This document shows positions 16,139 to 22,308 of a DNA stretch of 22,308 nt, piece after piece. The position numbers and the translations under genes are program-made. The notes beneath the pieces were generated by a model. It was not told where the DNA came from and searched no databases. It saw nothing but the letters and a program-made list of their open reading frames with translations. Source of the stretch: Pseudomonadota bacterium (GTDB taxonomy: Bacteria; Pseudomonadota; Gammaproteobacteria; Burkholderiales; Gallionellaceae); assembly GCA_021783855.1 (NCBI GenBank), contig JAJXTL010000038.1, positions 1 through 22,308 of the forward strand, in the 5' to 3' direction. How positions within the stretch are numbered: the first letter of the stretch is position 1; each line of letters starts with the position of its first letter.

Positions 16139-17599
16139 ATGCGCATTATCCAGAAAGCCCTGACCTTTGACGACGTCCTGCTCGTCCCAGCTTACTCCAA
16201 CGTCATGCCGCGCGATGTCAGTCTGCGCACGCAGCTGACGCGCAATATCAGCCTGAATACGCCGCTGCTGTCCGCAGCGATGGATACTGTCACCGGCTCG
16301 CGCCTGGCGATTGCGCTGGCGCAGGAGGGCGGTATCGGCATCATTCATAAAAACATGACAGCCCGCGAGCAGGCCGCCAAGGTCGCCAAGGTCAAGCGTT
16401 TTGAAAGCGGTGTGGTCAAGGACCCGATCACCATTACGCCCGATATGTCGGTGCGCCATGTGTTGAATCTGACCCGTCAGTACAAGATTTCCGGCTTGCC
16501 GGTGGTGCAGGGCAGGCAACTGGTCGGTATCGTCACCAACCGCGACCTGCGTTTCGAGAGCAATCTGGATCAGCCGGTGCAAAATATCATGACCCCGCGT
16601 GAGCGTCTGATTACCGTAAAGGAAAACACCAGTCTGGAAGAGGCGCGCAACCTGATGCACAAGCACAGGCTGGAGCGTGTGCTGGTGGTCAACGACGCGT
16701 TCGAGTTGTGTGGCTTGATGACGGTCAAGGATATTCTGAAATCCAGCGAACACCCCATGGCCAGCAAGGACAGTCGCGGCCGTCTGTGTGCAGGCGCCGC
16801 GGTGGGTGTGGGTGAGGGCACCGAGGAGCGCGTGGCGCTGCTTGCCGAGGCGGGGGTAGACGTGATCGTCGTGGATACCGCGCACGGGCATTCGCAAGGC
16901 GTGTTGGATCGCGTCCGCTGGGTAAAAACCAACTTCCCGAATATTGAAGTGATCGGCGGCAATATCGCTACGGGCGCTGCGGCGCTGGCGTTGATGGATC
17001 ATGGCGCGGACGCCGTTAAGGTGGGTATCGGCCCCGGTTCGATTTGTACCACGCGCATCGTCGCGGGTGTCGGTGTGCCGCAGATCGCGGCGATTCAGAA
17101 TGTCGCAAAAGCCTTGCTGGGGACCGGCGTGCCTTTGATCGCCGACGGCGGGATTCGTTTTTCCGGTGATATCGCCAAAGCCATAGCGGCCGGTGCACAT
17201 ACGGTGATGCTGGGCGGACTGTTTGCCGGGACTGAAGAAGCGCCGGGCGAAATCGAACTGTTTCAGGGCCGTTCTTACAAATCGTATCGCGGCATGGGCA
17301 GTCTGGGCGCCATGCAGCAAGGCTCCAGCGACCGCTATTTCCAGGAAGGCGAGAGCAACCAGGATAAGCTGGTGCCCGAAGGCGTGGAAGGTCGCGTACC
17401 CTACAAGGGCAGTGTGCTGGCGGTGATCCACCAGTTGATGGGCGGCTTGCGCGCCAGCATGGGTTATCTGGGCTGTGCCGATATCGCAATCATGCACGCC
17501 AAGGCCGAATTTGTCGAAATCAGCTCATCCGGCATAAGAGAGTCGCATGTACACGACGTGCAGATCACCAAGGAAGCGCCGAATTACCATATAGACTAA
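16139..17599 (+). CDS. guaB: Inosine-5'-monophosphate dehydrogenase
   Basis: GuaB oxidises IMP to XMP with NAD+, the committed step of guanine nucleotide synthesis. The 486-residue protein has a TIM barrel split by two CBS domains (about 94-205: [13 protein letters not shown] and VMTP-like [12 protein letters not shown]). The catalytic loop [17 protein letters not shown] places Cys303, and [20 protein letters not shown] and [20 protein letters not shown] carry the phosphate site and flap. Start and length are standard, with no disruption. It has a strong promoter of its own. guaA follows after a 105-nt gap that holds inverted repeats, so the two may be co-transcribed. Confidence 0.98.
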   Translation: MRIIQKALTFDDVLLVPAYSNVMPRDVSLRTQLTRNISLNTPLLSAAMDTVTGSRLAIALAQEGGIGIIHKNMTAREQAAKVAKVKRFESGVVKDPITITPDMSVRHVLNLTRQYKISGLPVVQGRQLVGIVTNRDLRFESNLDQPVQNIMTPRERLITVKENTSLEEARNLMHKHRLERVLVVNDAFELCGLMTVKDILKSSEHPMASKDSRGRLCAGAAVGVGEGTEERVALLAEAGVDVIVVDTAHGHSQGVLDRVRWVKTNFPNIEVIGGNIATGAAALALMDHGADAVKVGIGPGSICTTRIVAGVGVPQIAAIQNVAKALLGTGVPLIADGGIRFSGDIAKAIAAGAHTVMLGGLFAGTEEAPGEIELFQGRSYKSYRGMGSLGAMQQGSSDRYFQEGESNQDKLVPEGVEGRVPYKGSVLAVIHQLMGGLRASMGYLGCADIAIMHAKAEFVEISSSGIRESHVHDVQITKEAPNYHID

Positions 17600-17604
17600 A
17601 TGCA

Positions 17605-17700
17605 GGATTGAGGAACGGGGATTGTGGATTGAGAACAAACCCGCCACGTTACCAGTTCCTCATATAACTGCTCAATCCTCAATCCTCAATCCTCACTCCT
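17605..17700. repeat. Inverted pair of GATTGAG-type arms between guaB and guaA
   Basis: The left arm (17605-17633) contains GGATTGAGGAACGGGGATTG and ends GGATTGAG. The right arm (17671-17700) has CTCAATCCTCAATCCTCAAT followed by CCTCACTCCT, several units of the complementary CTCAATC. The arms can pair across about 37 nt. The right arm ends 4 nt before the guaA ATG. It is pyrimidine-rich and contains CCTC motifs complementary to Shine-Dalgarno sequences. The gap before fabD has the same plan. Confidence 0.7.
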
Positions 17701-17704
17701 AGCT

Positions 17705-19288
17705 ATGTCCCATAAAAAAATCCTCATTCTCGATTTCGGTTCCCAATACACGCAACTCATCGCACGTCGCGTCCGCGAGGCGCATGTCTATTGCGAGTTG
17801 CATTCCTGCGACATGACCGATGCGGATATCCGCGCATTCAACCCGGCGGGCATCATCCTGTCGGGCGGGCCCAATTCCGTGACGGAAGGCGATACGCCGC
17901 GCGCGCCGCAGGTGGTGTTCGAACTGGGCGTGCCGGTGCTGGGCATCTGCTACGGCATGCAGACCATGGCAGCGCAACTGGGCGGTGCGGTGGAGACGGG
18001 CCTGGTGCGTGAATTCGGTTACGCAGAGATCCGCGCGCAAGGTCATTCGGCGCTGCTGCGCGATATTCAGGACAGGGTCAATGTTCAGGGGCACGGTCTG
18101 ATCGATGTGTGGATGAGCCACGGCGACAAGGTGACTTGTTTGCCGGCAGGTTTTTCAGTGATTGCCAGCAACCCGACCACGCCGATTGCCGGCATGGCGG
18201 ACGAGGCGCGGCGCTTTTATGCGCTGCAATTTCATCCGGAAGTTACGCATACCCGTCAGGGTAGCGCCATGCTGGATCGTTTCGTGCATGACATTTGCGG
18301 CTGCGGGGATGACTGGAATATGCCGGATTACGTCTCCGAGGCAGTTGAGAAAATCCGCGCGCAGGTAGGGGCGGAAGAAGTGATACTCGGGCTGTCAGGC
18401 GGGGTGGATTCTTCGGTGGCAGCGGCATTGCTTCATCGCGCCATCGGCGATCAGCTGACCTGTGTGTTTGTTGACAATGGCCTGTTGCGTCTGAATGAAG
18501 CCGCACAGGTGATGGAAACCTTTGCGCTGAACCTGGGCGTGAAGGTGATTCATGTCGATGCCAGCATCGAATTTTTGCATCATCTGACCGGCGTTTCCGA
18601 TCCCGAGCAAAAGCGCAAGATTATCGGTCGCGAATTCGTCGAGGTGTTTCAGCGCGAATCCGCCAAGCTGTCCAAAGCCAAATGGCTGGCGCAGGGCACG
18701 ATCTATCCCGACGTGATCGAGTCGGCGGGCGGCAAGAACAAGAAGGCGCACACCATCAAGTCGCATCACAATGTCGGCGGATTGCCGGAAAGCCTGCATT
18801 TGAAGCTGCTGGAACCGTTGCGCGAACTGTTCAAGGACGAGGTGCGCGAACTGGGCGTGGCGCTGGGATTACCGCCCGGCATGGTATACCGTCATCCGTT
18901 TCCGGGCCCGGGCCTGGGCGTGCGTATCCTGGGTGAAGTGAAAAAAGAATATGCGGACTTGCTGCGTCGTGCGGACGCCATCTTCATCGAAGAATTGCAT
19001 GCCGCAAAAGATGAAGAGGGCAAGTCCTGGTACGAGAAGACTTCGCAAGCCTTCGTCGTGTTCCTGCCGGTCAGGAGCGTCGGTGTGATGGGTGATGGAC
19101 GGACTTATGAATGGGTGGTTGCCTTGCGTGCGGTGCAGACGCAGGACTTCATGACGGCGCACTGGGCCGAGTTGCCGCACGCGCTGCTGGGACGCATTTC
19201 CAACCGTATCATCAATGAAGTGCGCGGCATCAATCGCGTGGTTTACGATATTTCCGGAAAGCCGCCTGCGACCATCGAGTGGGAATGA
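17705..19288 (+). CDS. guaA: GMP synthase (glutamine-hydrolysing)
   Basis: GuaA aminates XMP to GMP using glutamine and ATP. The 527 residues begin with a class I glutamine amidotransferase domain: Cys82 in GICYGMQ, His177 and Glu179 in QFHPEVTHT. The ATP-pyrophosphatase domain follows with SGGVDSS (231-237), then the dimerisation domain ending [19 protein letters not shown], the invariant C-terminus. No Shine-Dalgarno sequence is visible; CTCCTAGCT directly precedes ATG 17705, and [20 protein letters not shown] is the normal N-terminus. TGTCTG/CAGACA at 19294-19312 after the stop can form a hairpin but has no T-run directly after it. Confidence 0.98.
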   Translation: MSHKKILILDFGSQYTQLIARRVREAHVYCELHSCDMTDADIRAFNPAGIILSGGPNSVTEGDTPRAPQVVFELGVPVLGICYGMQTMAAQLGGAVETGLVREFGYAEIRAQGHSALLRDIQDRVNVQGHGLIDVWMSHGDKVTCLPAGFSVIASNPTTPIAGMADEARRFYALQFHPEVTHTRQGSAMLDRFVHDICGCGDDWNMPDYVSEAVEKIRAQVGAEEVILGLSGGVDSSVAAALLHRAIGDQLTCVFVDNGLLRLNEAAQVMETFALNLGVKVIHVDASIEFLHHLTGVSDPEQKRKIIGREFVEVFQRESAKLSKAKWLAQGTIYPDVIESAGGKNKKAHTIKSHHNVGGLPESLHLKLLEPLRELFKDEVRELGVALGLPPGMVYRHPFPGPGLGVRILGEVKKEYADLLRRADAIFIEELHAAKDEEGKSWYEKTSQAFVVFLPVRSVGVMGDGRTYEWVVALRAVQTQDFMTAHWAELPHALLGRISNRIINEVRGINRVVYDISGKPPATIEWE

Positions 19289-19469
19289 AAGGGTGTCTGG
19301 CAGTGACAGACAAGGCTGGCTATAATACCATGTTTTTACAGGGTTTTTTATGCGCCTGTCAATGGCGGGCAGCGCGGTTATTCCCGATATTTGCTGCCAG
19401 GCTTATCAATAAGGAAAAACCGGATACAATCGGGCGCCACCAATTGACAGACATGGATCGAGGGAAGTC

Positions 19470-19886
19470 ATGGCAATTTACACTTACTGGTTTTTACTGG
19501 CGTTAGTGCTGCTGGCTCTGGAAATGGCATCGGGTACCTTTTACCTGCTGATGTTATCCGTTGCGATGACAGTAGGCGGCCTGGCAGCCTGGTTTTCCGC
19601 GAACATGGCATGGCAGTTAACACTGTGCGCGCTGACGGTAGTCGCAGGCACGCTGATTTTACGGCGCTGGAAAAGCTCACAACACAACAAACCGGGCGAC
19701 ACCAGTCTGGACATCGGGCAACCGGTTCAGGTGCTGAGCTGGCATGAAAACGGCACGGCACGGGTTTTATACCGCGGCGCAGAATGGGATGCAGAACCCG
19801 AAGCTGCCGGCATGCCGCGTGAAGGCAGCTTTTATATCAAACAGATGCGCGGCTCCAGTCTGATTTTGACGCATCGCAAACCGTAA
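19470..19886 (+). CDS. NfeD-like membrane protein
   Basis: The 138-residue protein has hydrophobic segments at about 5-22, 24-43 and 47-64, followed by a soluble OB-fold-like domain. VLYRGAEWDAEPE, then a Gly/Ser stretch and LTHRK at the end, match the NfeD C-terminal domain. Short NfeD proteins are partners of SPFH/stomatin proteins and are encoded beside them, as here with a 10-nt gap. Together they are thought to organise membrane microdomains; no enzymatic role is claimed. GAGGGAAG just before ATG 19470 fixes the start. The 181-nt gap after guaA contains TATAAT at 19321-19326 and TACAAT at 19425-19430, but no convincing -35 partner. Confidence 0.87.
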   Translation: MAIYTYWFLLALVLLALEMASGTFYLLMLSVAMTVGGLAAWFSANMAWQLTLCALTVVAGTLILRRWKSSQHNKPGDTSLDIGQPVQVLSWHENGTARVLYRGAEWDAEPEAAGMPREGSFYIKQMRGSSLILTHRKP

Positions 19887-19896
19887 CGGAGGAAAC

Positions 19897-20808
19897 ATGG
19901 AAATCTCACTGTTCATACTGGCTGCGGCCATCGTTTTTATCGTCAAGGCGCTCAAAGTCGTGCCCCAGCAAAATTCCTGGGTGATTGAGCGTCTGGGGCG
20001 TTTTCATGCCGCGCTGTTACCCGGCCTCAACATCGTCATTCCGTTTATCGACCGGGTCGCCTACAAGCACATGCTGAAAGAAGTGCCGCTGGACGTGCCC
20101 AGCCAGGTCTGCATCACCCGCGACAACACGCAACTGACGGTGGATGGCATCCTGTATTTTCAGGTGACCGATCCCAGACTCGCCTCCTACGGCACCAGCA
20201 ACTATATCCTGGCGATCACCCAGCTCGCGCAAACCACGCTGCGTTCGGTGATCGGCAAGATGGAACTGGACAAGACTTTTGAGGAACGCGACGACATCAA
20301 CCGGGCGGTGGTGGCGGCCCTCGATGAAGCCGCCACCAGCTGGGGTGTCAAGGTGTTGCGTTACGAGATCAAGGATCTCACGCCACCCTCGGAAATCCTG
20401 CACGCCATGCAGGCGCAGATCACTGCCGAACGTGGAAAGCGCGCATTGATTGCCGCATCCGAAGGGCGTAAGCAGGAGCAGATCAACATCGCCACCGGCG
20501 AGCGCGAAGCGTTTATCCAGCGCTCGGAGGGCGAAAAACAGGCCGCGATCAACACCGCCCAGGGTCAGGCAGAAGCTATCAAGGCCGTCGCTGCGGCAAC
20601 CGCCCAGGCGATTTCCCAGGTCGCGCTGGCGATCCAGTCGCCCGGCGGCATGGATGCGGTGAATCTCAAGGTGGCGGAAAAATATGTGGAAGCCTTCGGT
20701 AATGTCGCAAAAGCCGGCAACACGCTGATTTTGCCGGGAAATCTGGCGGATATGGGCACCATGGTCGCCACCGCGATGAGCATAGTCAAGTCGCAGAAGA
20801 GCAACTGA
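19897..20808 (+). CDS. qmcA: SPFH-domain/stomatin-like protein (QmcA type)
   Basis: The 303-residue protein has one N-terminal membrane anchor (about 2-18), then an SPFH domain (VVPQQNSWVIERLGRFHAAL, LKEVPLDVPSQVCITRDN, DGILYFQVTDP). A long charged, Ala- and Gln-rich helix (about 170-245: ITAERGKRALIAASEGRKQ, SEGEKQAAINTAQGQAEA) and a short hydrophobic tail follow. These proteins form large membrane-bound oligomers; QmcA in E. coli is linked to the FtsH protease complex. GGAGG lies just before ATG 19897 and the gap to the NfeD-like gene is 10 nt, so the two form an operon. I am sure of the family; the symbol is by resemblance. Confidence 0.9.
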   Translation: MEISLFILAAAIVFIVKALKVVPQQNSWVIERLGRFHAALLPGLNIVIPFIDRVAYKHMLKEVPLDVPSQVCITRDNTQLTVDGILYFQVTDPRLASYGTSNYILAITQLAQTTLRSVIGKMELDKTFEERDDINRAVVAALDEAATSWGVKVLRYEIKDLTPPSEILHAMQAQITAERGKRALIAASEGRKQEQINIATGEREAFIQRSEGEKQAAINTAQGQAEAIKAVAAATAQAISQVALAIQSPGGMDAVNLKVAEKYVEAFGNVAKAGNTLILPGNLADMGTMVATAMSIVKSQKSN

Positions 20809-20863
20809 TAAAACGCTGCCCTCATACAATTGTTCTGTATGTTTAACGTTCACCCAAAAAAAC

Positions 20864-21363
20864 ATGGATATAAATAATTTATCTACTTGGCTTAAAGATA
20901 CCATTCCTGGAATTATCCTACTTGGTGCCATTGGCAGCATCGTTGCAGTATTCCTACTCGATCTTTTTAAACAAGCTCTAGCAGGGGCAATGTCGGATAT
21001 AAAGCAACGACTACAAACATTTATAGACTGGTGGCTTGATCACCCCTTTATAGGTGCCGTAAAACTTTTCAACAATTCAAAACCTTATGCTGTTCAGGCT
21101 TTTTCGCATTTGAATTAGCAAAACTTATAACAGCACTTTTTGTCGCAAGTTGTACATTAGCGATGTTTGCACTCACTGTTCAGCCACCATTTATTCAATG
21201 GCTCTTGGCAACATTTAGTTTCATTTTTGTCCGTGATGCTTTGAAAGCATTCCTACGTATTTTTAGTTATGCAATAGTTGCTAGGAGTGAATTAACTCCA
21301 AACTTGTTAAACCAAATAAATAGTGAAGAAACCATAGATAATCACAATAAATCGAAGAGCTAA
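20864..21363 (+). pseudogene. Small membrane protein of unknown function, split by a frameshift in a T-run
   Basis: Two frames join into one plausible protein. The first runs from ATG 20864 to TAG 21116-21118 (84 residues), with a membrane segment at about 14-34. The second frame carries FAFELAKLITALFVASCTLA, PPFIQWLLATFSFIFVRDAL and further hydrophobic sequence to TAA 21361-21363. They meet at TTTTT (21100-21104); one more T would give VQAFFAFELAKL and a protein of about 166 residues with three to four membrane segments. I do not recognise the family. The region is clearly more AT-rich than the rest of the window and has no Shine-Dalgarno sequence, suggesting acquired DNA. An assembly error in the T-run is possible. 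Confidence 0.6.
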
Positions 21364-21365
21364 GA

Positions 21366-21388
21366 AGAATTTATTTATTCTGTTTTTT
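21366..21388 (+). terminator. Rho-independent terminator after the membrane gene
   Basis: AGAAT-TTATTT-ATTCT (21366-21381) forms a 5-bp stem with a 6-nt loop and is followed after one G by six T (21383-21388). The weak AT stem lowers certainty, but its place, right after the TAA at 21361-21363, is fitting. Confidence 0.55.
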
Positions 21389-21390
21389 CT

Positions 21391-21467
21391 TGCTCCCACG
21401 CGCTGCGTGTGAGCCCTGCATAGGCGCGACGCGCCCGAATTACGTTCCCACGCAGCGCATGGGAACG
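21391..21467. repeat. Cluster of three palindromes (REP-like)
   Basis: Three hairpins follow each other: CTCCCAC/GTGTGAG around 21394-21414, GGCGCG-A-CGCGCC (21423-21435, perfect), and CGTTCCCA-CGCAGCGCA-TGGGAACG (21443-21467, 8-bp stem). The last is of the GTTCCCACGC...GGGAAC type that occurs between genes in many proteobacteria. It separates the membrane gene from the end of the toxin gene. Confidence 0.65.
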
Positions 21468-21522
21468 AGAGAAACCAGCCGCCAGTCGCTCGATGGCGGG
21501 AGCCTTGTTCTCAGCGAAGAGA

Positions 21523-21807
21523 CTATGCGAGCCGTGCACGCAATTCCTCGTAGACATCATCTCTGGATGCGACGGAGAGAATGGTCAGCAAACGCGTTGC
21601 ATCGTTGACGTGATAGATCAGGCGAAACTGCGGCGTGGTAATCTTGATTTTGTAACAGTCGGGAAGTTCGCGCAGCGCATCTTTTGCTACGCGCGGAATC
21701 TCAAGGCGCTCCCTGGCAAACTTTTCCTTGAAGCGTCGCTTGATGCTGCCATCCAGTTTTGCCCATTCTCTCTCGGCATCGGGATGGATAGCCAGCTCAT
21801 AGCTCAT
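21523..21807 (-). CDS. RelE/ParE-superfamily toxin
   Basis: The 94-residue protein has the small RelE/ParE fold pattern: MSYELAIHPDAEREWAKLD, a helical hairpin, then beta strands with KIKITTPQFRLIYHVND and ILSVASRDDVYEEL. RelE members cut mRNA on the ribosome, ParE members poison gyrase; the sequence does not tell me which applies. Its start overlaps the end of the antitoxin gene by 11 bp (21797-21807), the typical coupled arrangement with antitoxin first. Length is normal and there is no disruption. Confidence 0.85.
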   Translation of the reverse strand: MSYELAIHPDAEREWAKLDGSIKRRFKEKFARERLEIPRVAKDALRELPDCYKIKITTPQFRLIYHVNDATRLLTILSVASRDDVYEELRARLA

Positions 21808-22054
21808 CCAGTTTGACCTTGCGCGCTTTGCTCAACGTGGTGATGCGTGCTTTCGCGCGATTCTCGGCGATGCGGTCGGCAATGGAATCGAGCATTGCCT
21901 CCATCACCCTGGGCGAAACGATGTATCCAGCAGGCTTGTTGTGATTGAGAATGGCGACTGCCTGATCTTCGTCTTCCGCAAGTTTGAGTATGCGCGTCGG
22001 CGAGTCGCGCAATTCGGTGACGCCGATGGTAATGCCTGCATGTATAGCGTTCAT
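21797..22054 (-). CDS. Phd/YefM-family antitoxin
   Basis: The 85-residue protein shows the Phd/YefM N-terminal pattern GVTELRDSPTRILKLAEDED, then AVAILNHNKPAGYIVSP, where such antitoxins have a DNA-binding dimer fold. The C-terminal half (about 50-85) is charged and likely wraps the toxin. These proteins neutralise the toxin and repress their own promoter together with it. ATG 22054 has AAGGGCGG shortly upstream. It is first in the operon, overlapping the toxin gene by 11 bp. Confidence 0.85.
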   Translation of the reverse strand: MNAIHAGITIGVTELRDSPTRILKLAEDEDQAVAILNHNKPAGYIVSPRVMEAMLDSIADRIAENRAKARITTLSKARKVKLDEL

Positions 22055-22081
22055 AATTCCGCCCTTAAAAGTGTGCGTGCA

Positions 22082-22110
22082 AGTGTATGTTTCTCTTCAC
22101 ATCAGGTCAA
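22082..22110 (-). promoter_or_regulatory. Promoter and possible operator of the toxin-antitoxin operon
   Basis: On the minus strand TTGACC (22105-22110) and TACACT (22082-22087) are 17 bp apart, a good sigma-70 promoter with a start near 22075 and a leader of about 20 nt. On the plus strand AAGTGTGCG (22069-22077) and AAGTGTATG (22081-22089) form a direct repeat with 12-bp pitch over the -10 box, a candidate autorepression site. Confidence 0.55.
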
Positions 22111-22308
22111 CTAAAATTCTTATCAAACTTGACGTATGACAGCGTGGTAATGGCTTTTCAATTTATTTGGCGTTCCCGGTAACATGGCTCGAAAGTGGTT
22201 TTTAGAAATATCCGGGGCGTTTCAGCCCGTTTATGCGAGGCTGGATTGAGGAGATATTTGCATAGTGTTTGTGAGCCTGAGCCGGGCTCGTCCAACAAAC
22301 GGTTCAGG
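22111..22308. other. Intergenic end of window, possible start of a gene
   Basis: No complete gene is seen. GAGGAG (22248-22253) precedes TTG 22258 by 4 nt, and a frame reading HSVCEPEPGSSNKRFR stays open to the window edge; GTG 22265 opens another frame. GAGCC-GGGCTC near 22280 is a short palindrome. A gene start is only a guess here. Confidence 0.2.

Noticed and set aside
15989..17497. A 502-codon open frame antisense to guaB
   Set aside because: It is an antisense shadow of a very well conserved gene with typical His/Gln/Arg-rich composition, and it runs through the intergenic hairpin repeat.
17605..17700. Possible mini CRISPR array because of the regular CTCAATC units
   Set aside because: The units are only about 7-8 nt, contiguous and without spacers, and the two arms are inverted rather than direct.
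19279..19506. Small frame of 75 codons after guaA
   Set aside because: It overlaps the end of guaA and the start of the NfeD-like gene in another frame, with no ribosome-binding site or family likeness.

Overview
The window looks like chromosomal DNA of a betaproteobacterium with mid-50s % GC. The order yceF/maf - yceD - rpmF - plsX - fabH - fabD - fabG, a selO/greB pair, and glnB next to guaB-guaA fit that class. Nitrosomonadales or Gallionellaceae-like is my best guess; the genus cannot be fixed from sequence reading alone.

Layout. (1) 1-5209: a Maf-family pyrophosphatase, cut by the window edge on the minus strand, diverges from yceD-rpmF-plsX-fabH-fabD-fabG, the 50S L32 plus fatty-acid/phospholipid start-up cluster. 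fabD has an in-frame TAA between its catalytic Ser and His, and acpP and fabF do not follow fabG. (2) 5210-6665: a tandem HD/HD-GYP protein, probably a cyclic-di-GMP phosphodiesterase, with its own promoter and a palindrome in it. (3) 6737-14605, all minus strand: selO, a CopD-like membrane protein, a 1320-residue Pls/PosA-type single-module NRPS (A-T, six membrane segments, three hexapeptide-like repeats), a DUF2242-like lipoprotein and a 4'-phosphopantetheinyl transferase. The last three could form a poly-amino-acid biosynthetic unit, with the transferase activating the NRPS carrier domain. Two short non-coding mobile-like elements sit in the gaps of this unit. (4) 14810-19288: greB, glnB (flanked by two inverted copies of one intergenic repeat), guaB and guaA. 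(5) 19470-20808: an NfeD-like protein and an SPFH/stomatin protein, a familiar membrane pair. (6) 20809-22308: an AT-richer accessory end with a frameshifted membrane protein of unknown function, a terminator, clustered palindromes and a Phd/YefM-RelE/ParE toxin-antitoxin pair.

The most notable points are these. The Pls-like NRPS has a neighbouring PPTase and a pocket that looks suited to a basic amino acid. The premature stop lies in a gene that is normally essential. The fabD and guaA start codons lack a Shine-Dalgarno sequence and are abutted by the right arm of a pair of inverted, internally repetitive intergenic arms. There are also a 129-bp MITE-like element, a nested palindromic element, and an inverted repeat pair framing glnB. 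No rRNA, tRNA, CRISPR array or complete insertion sequence was seen.
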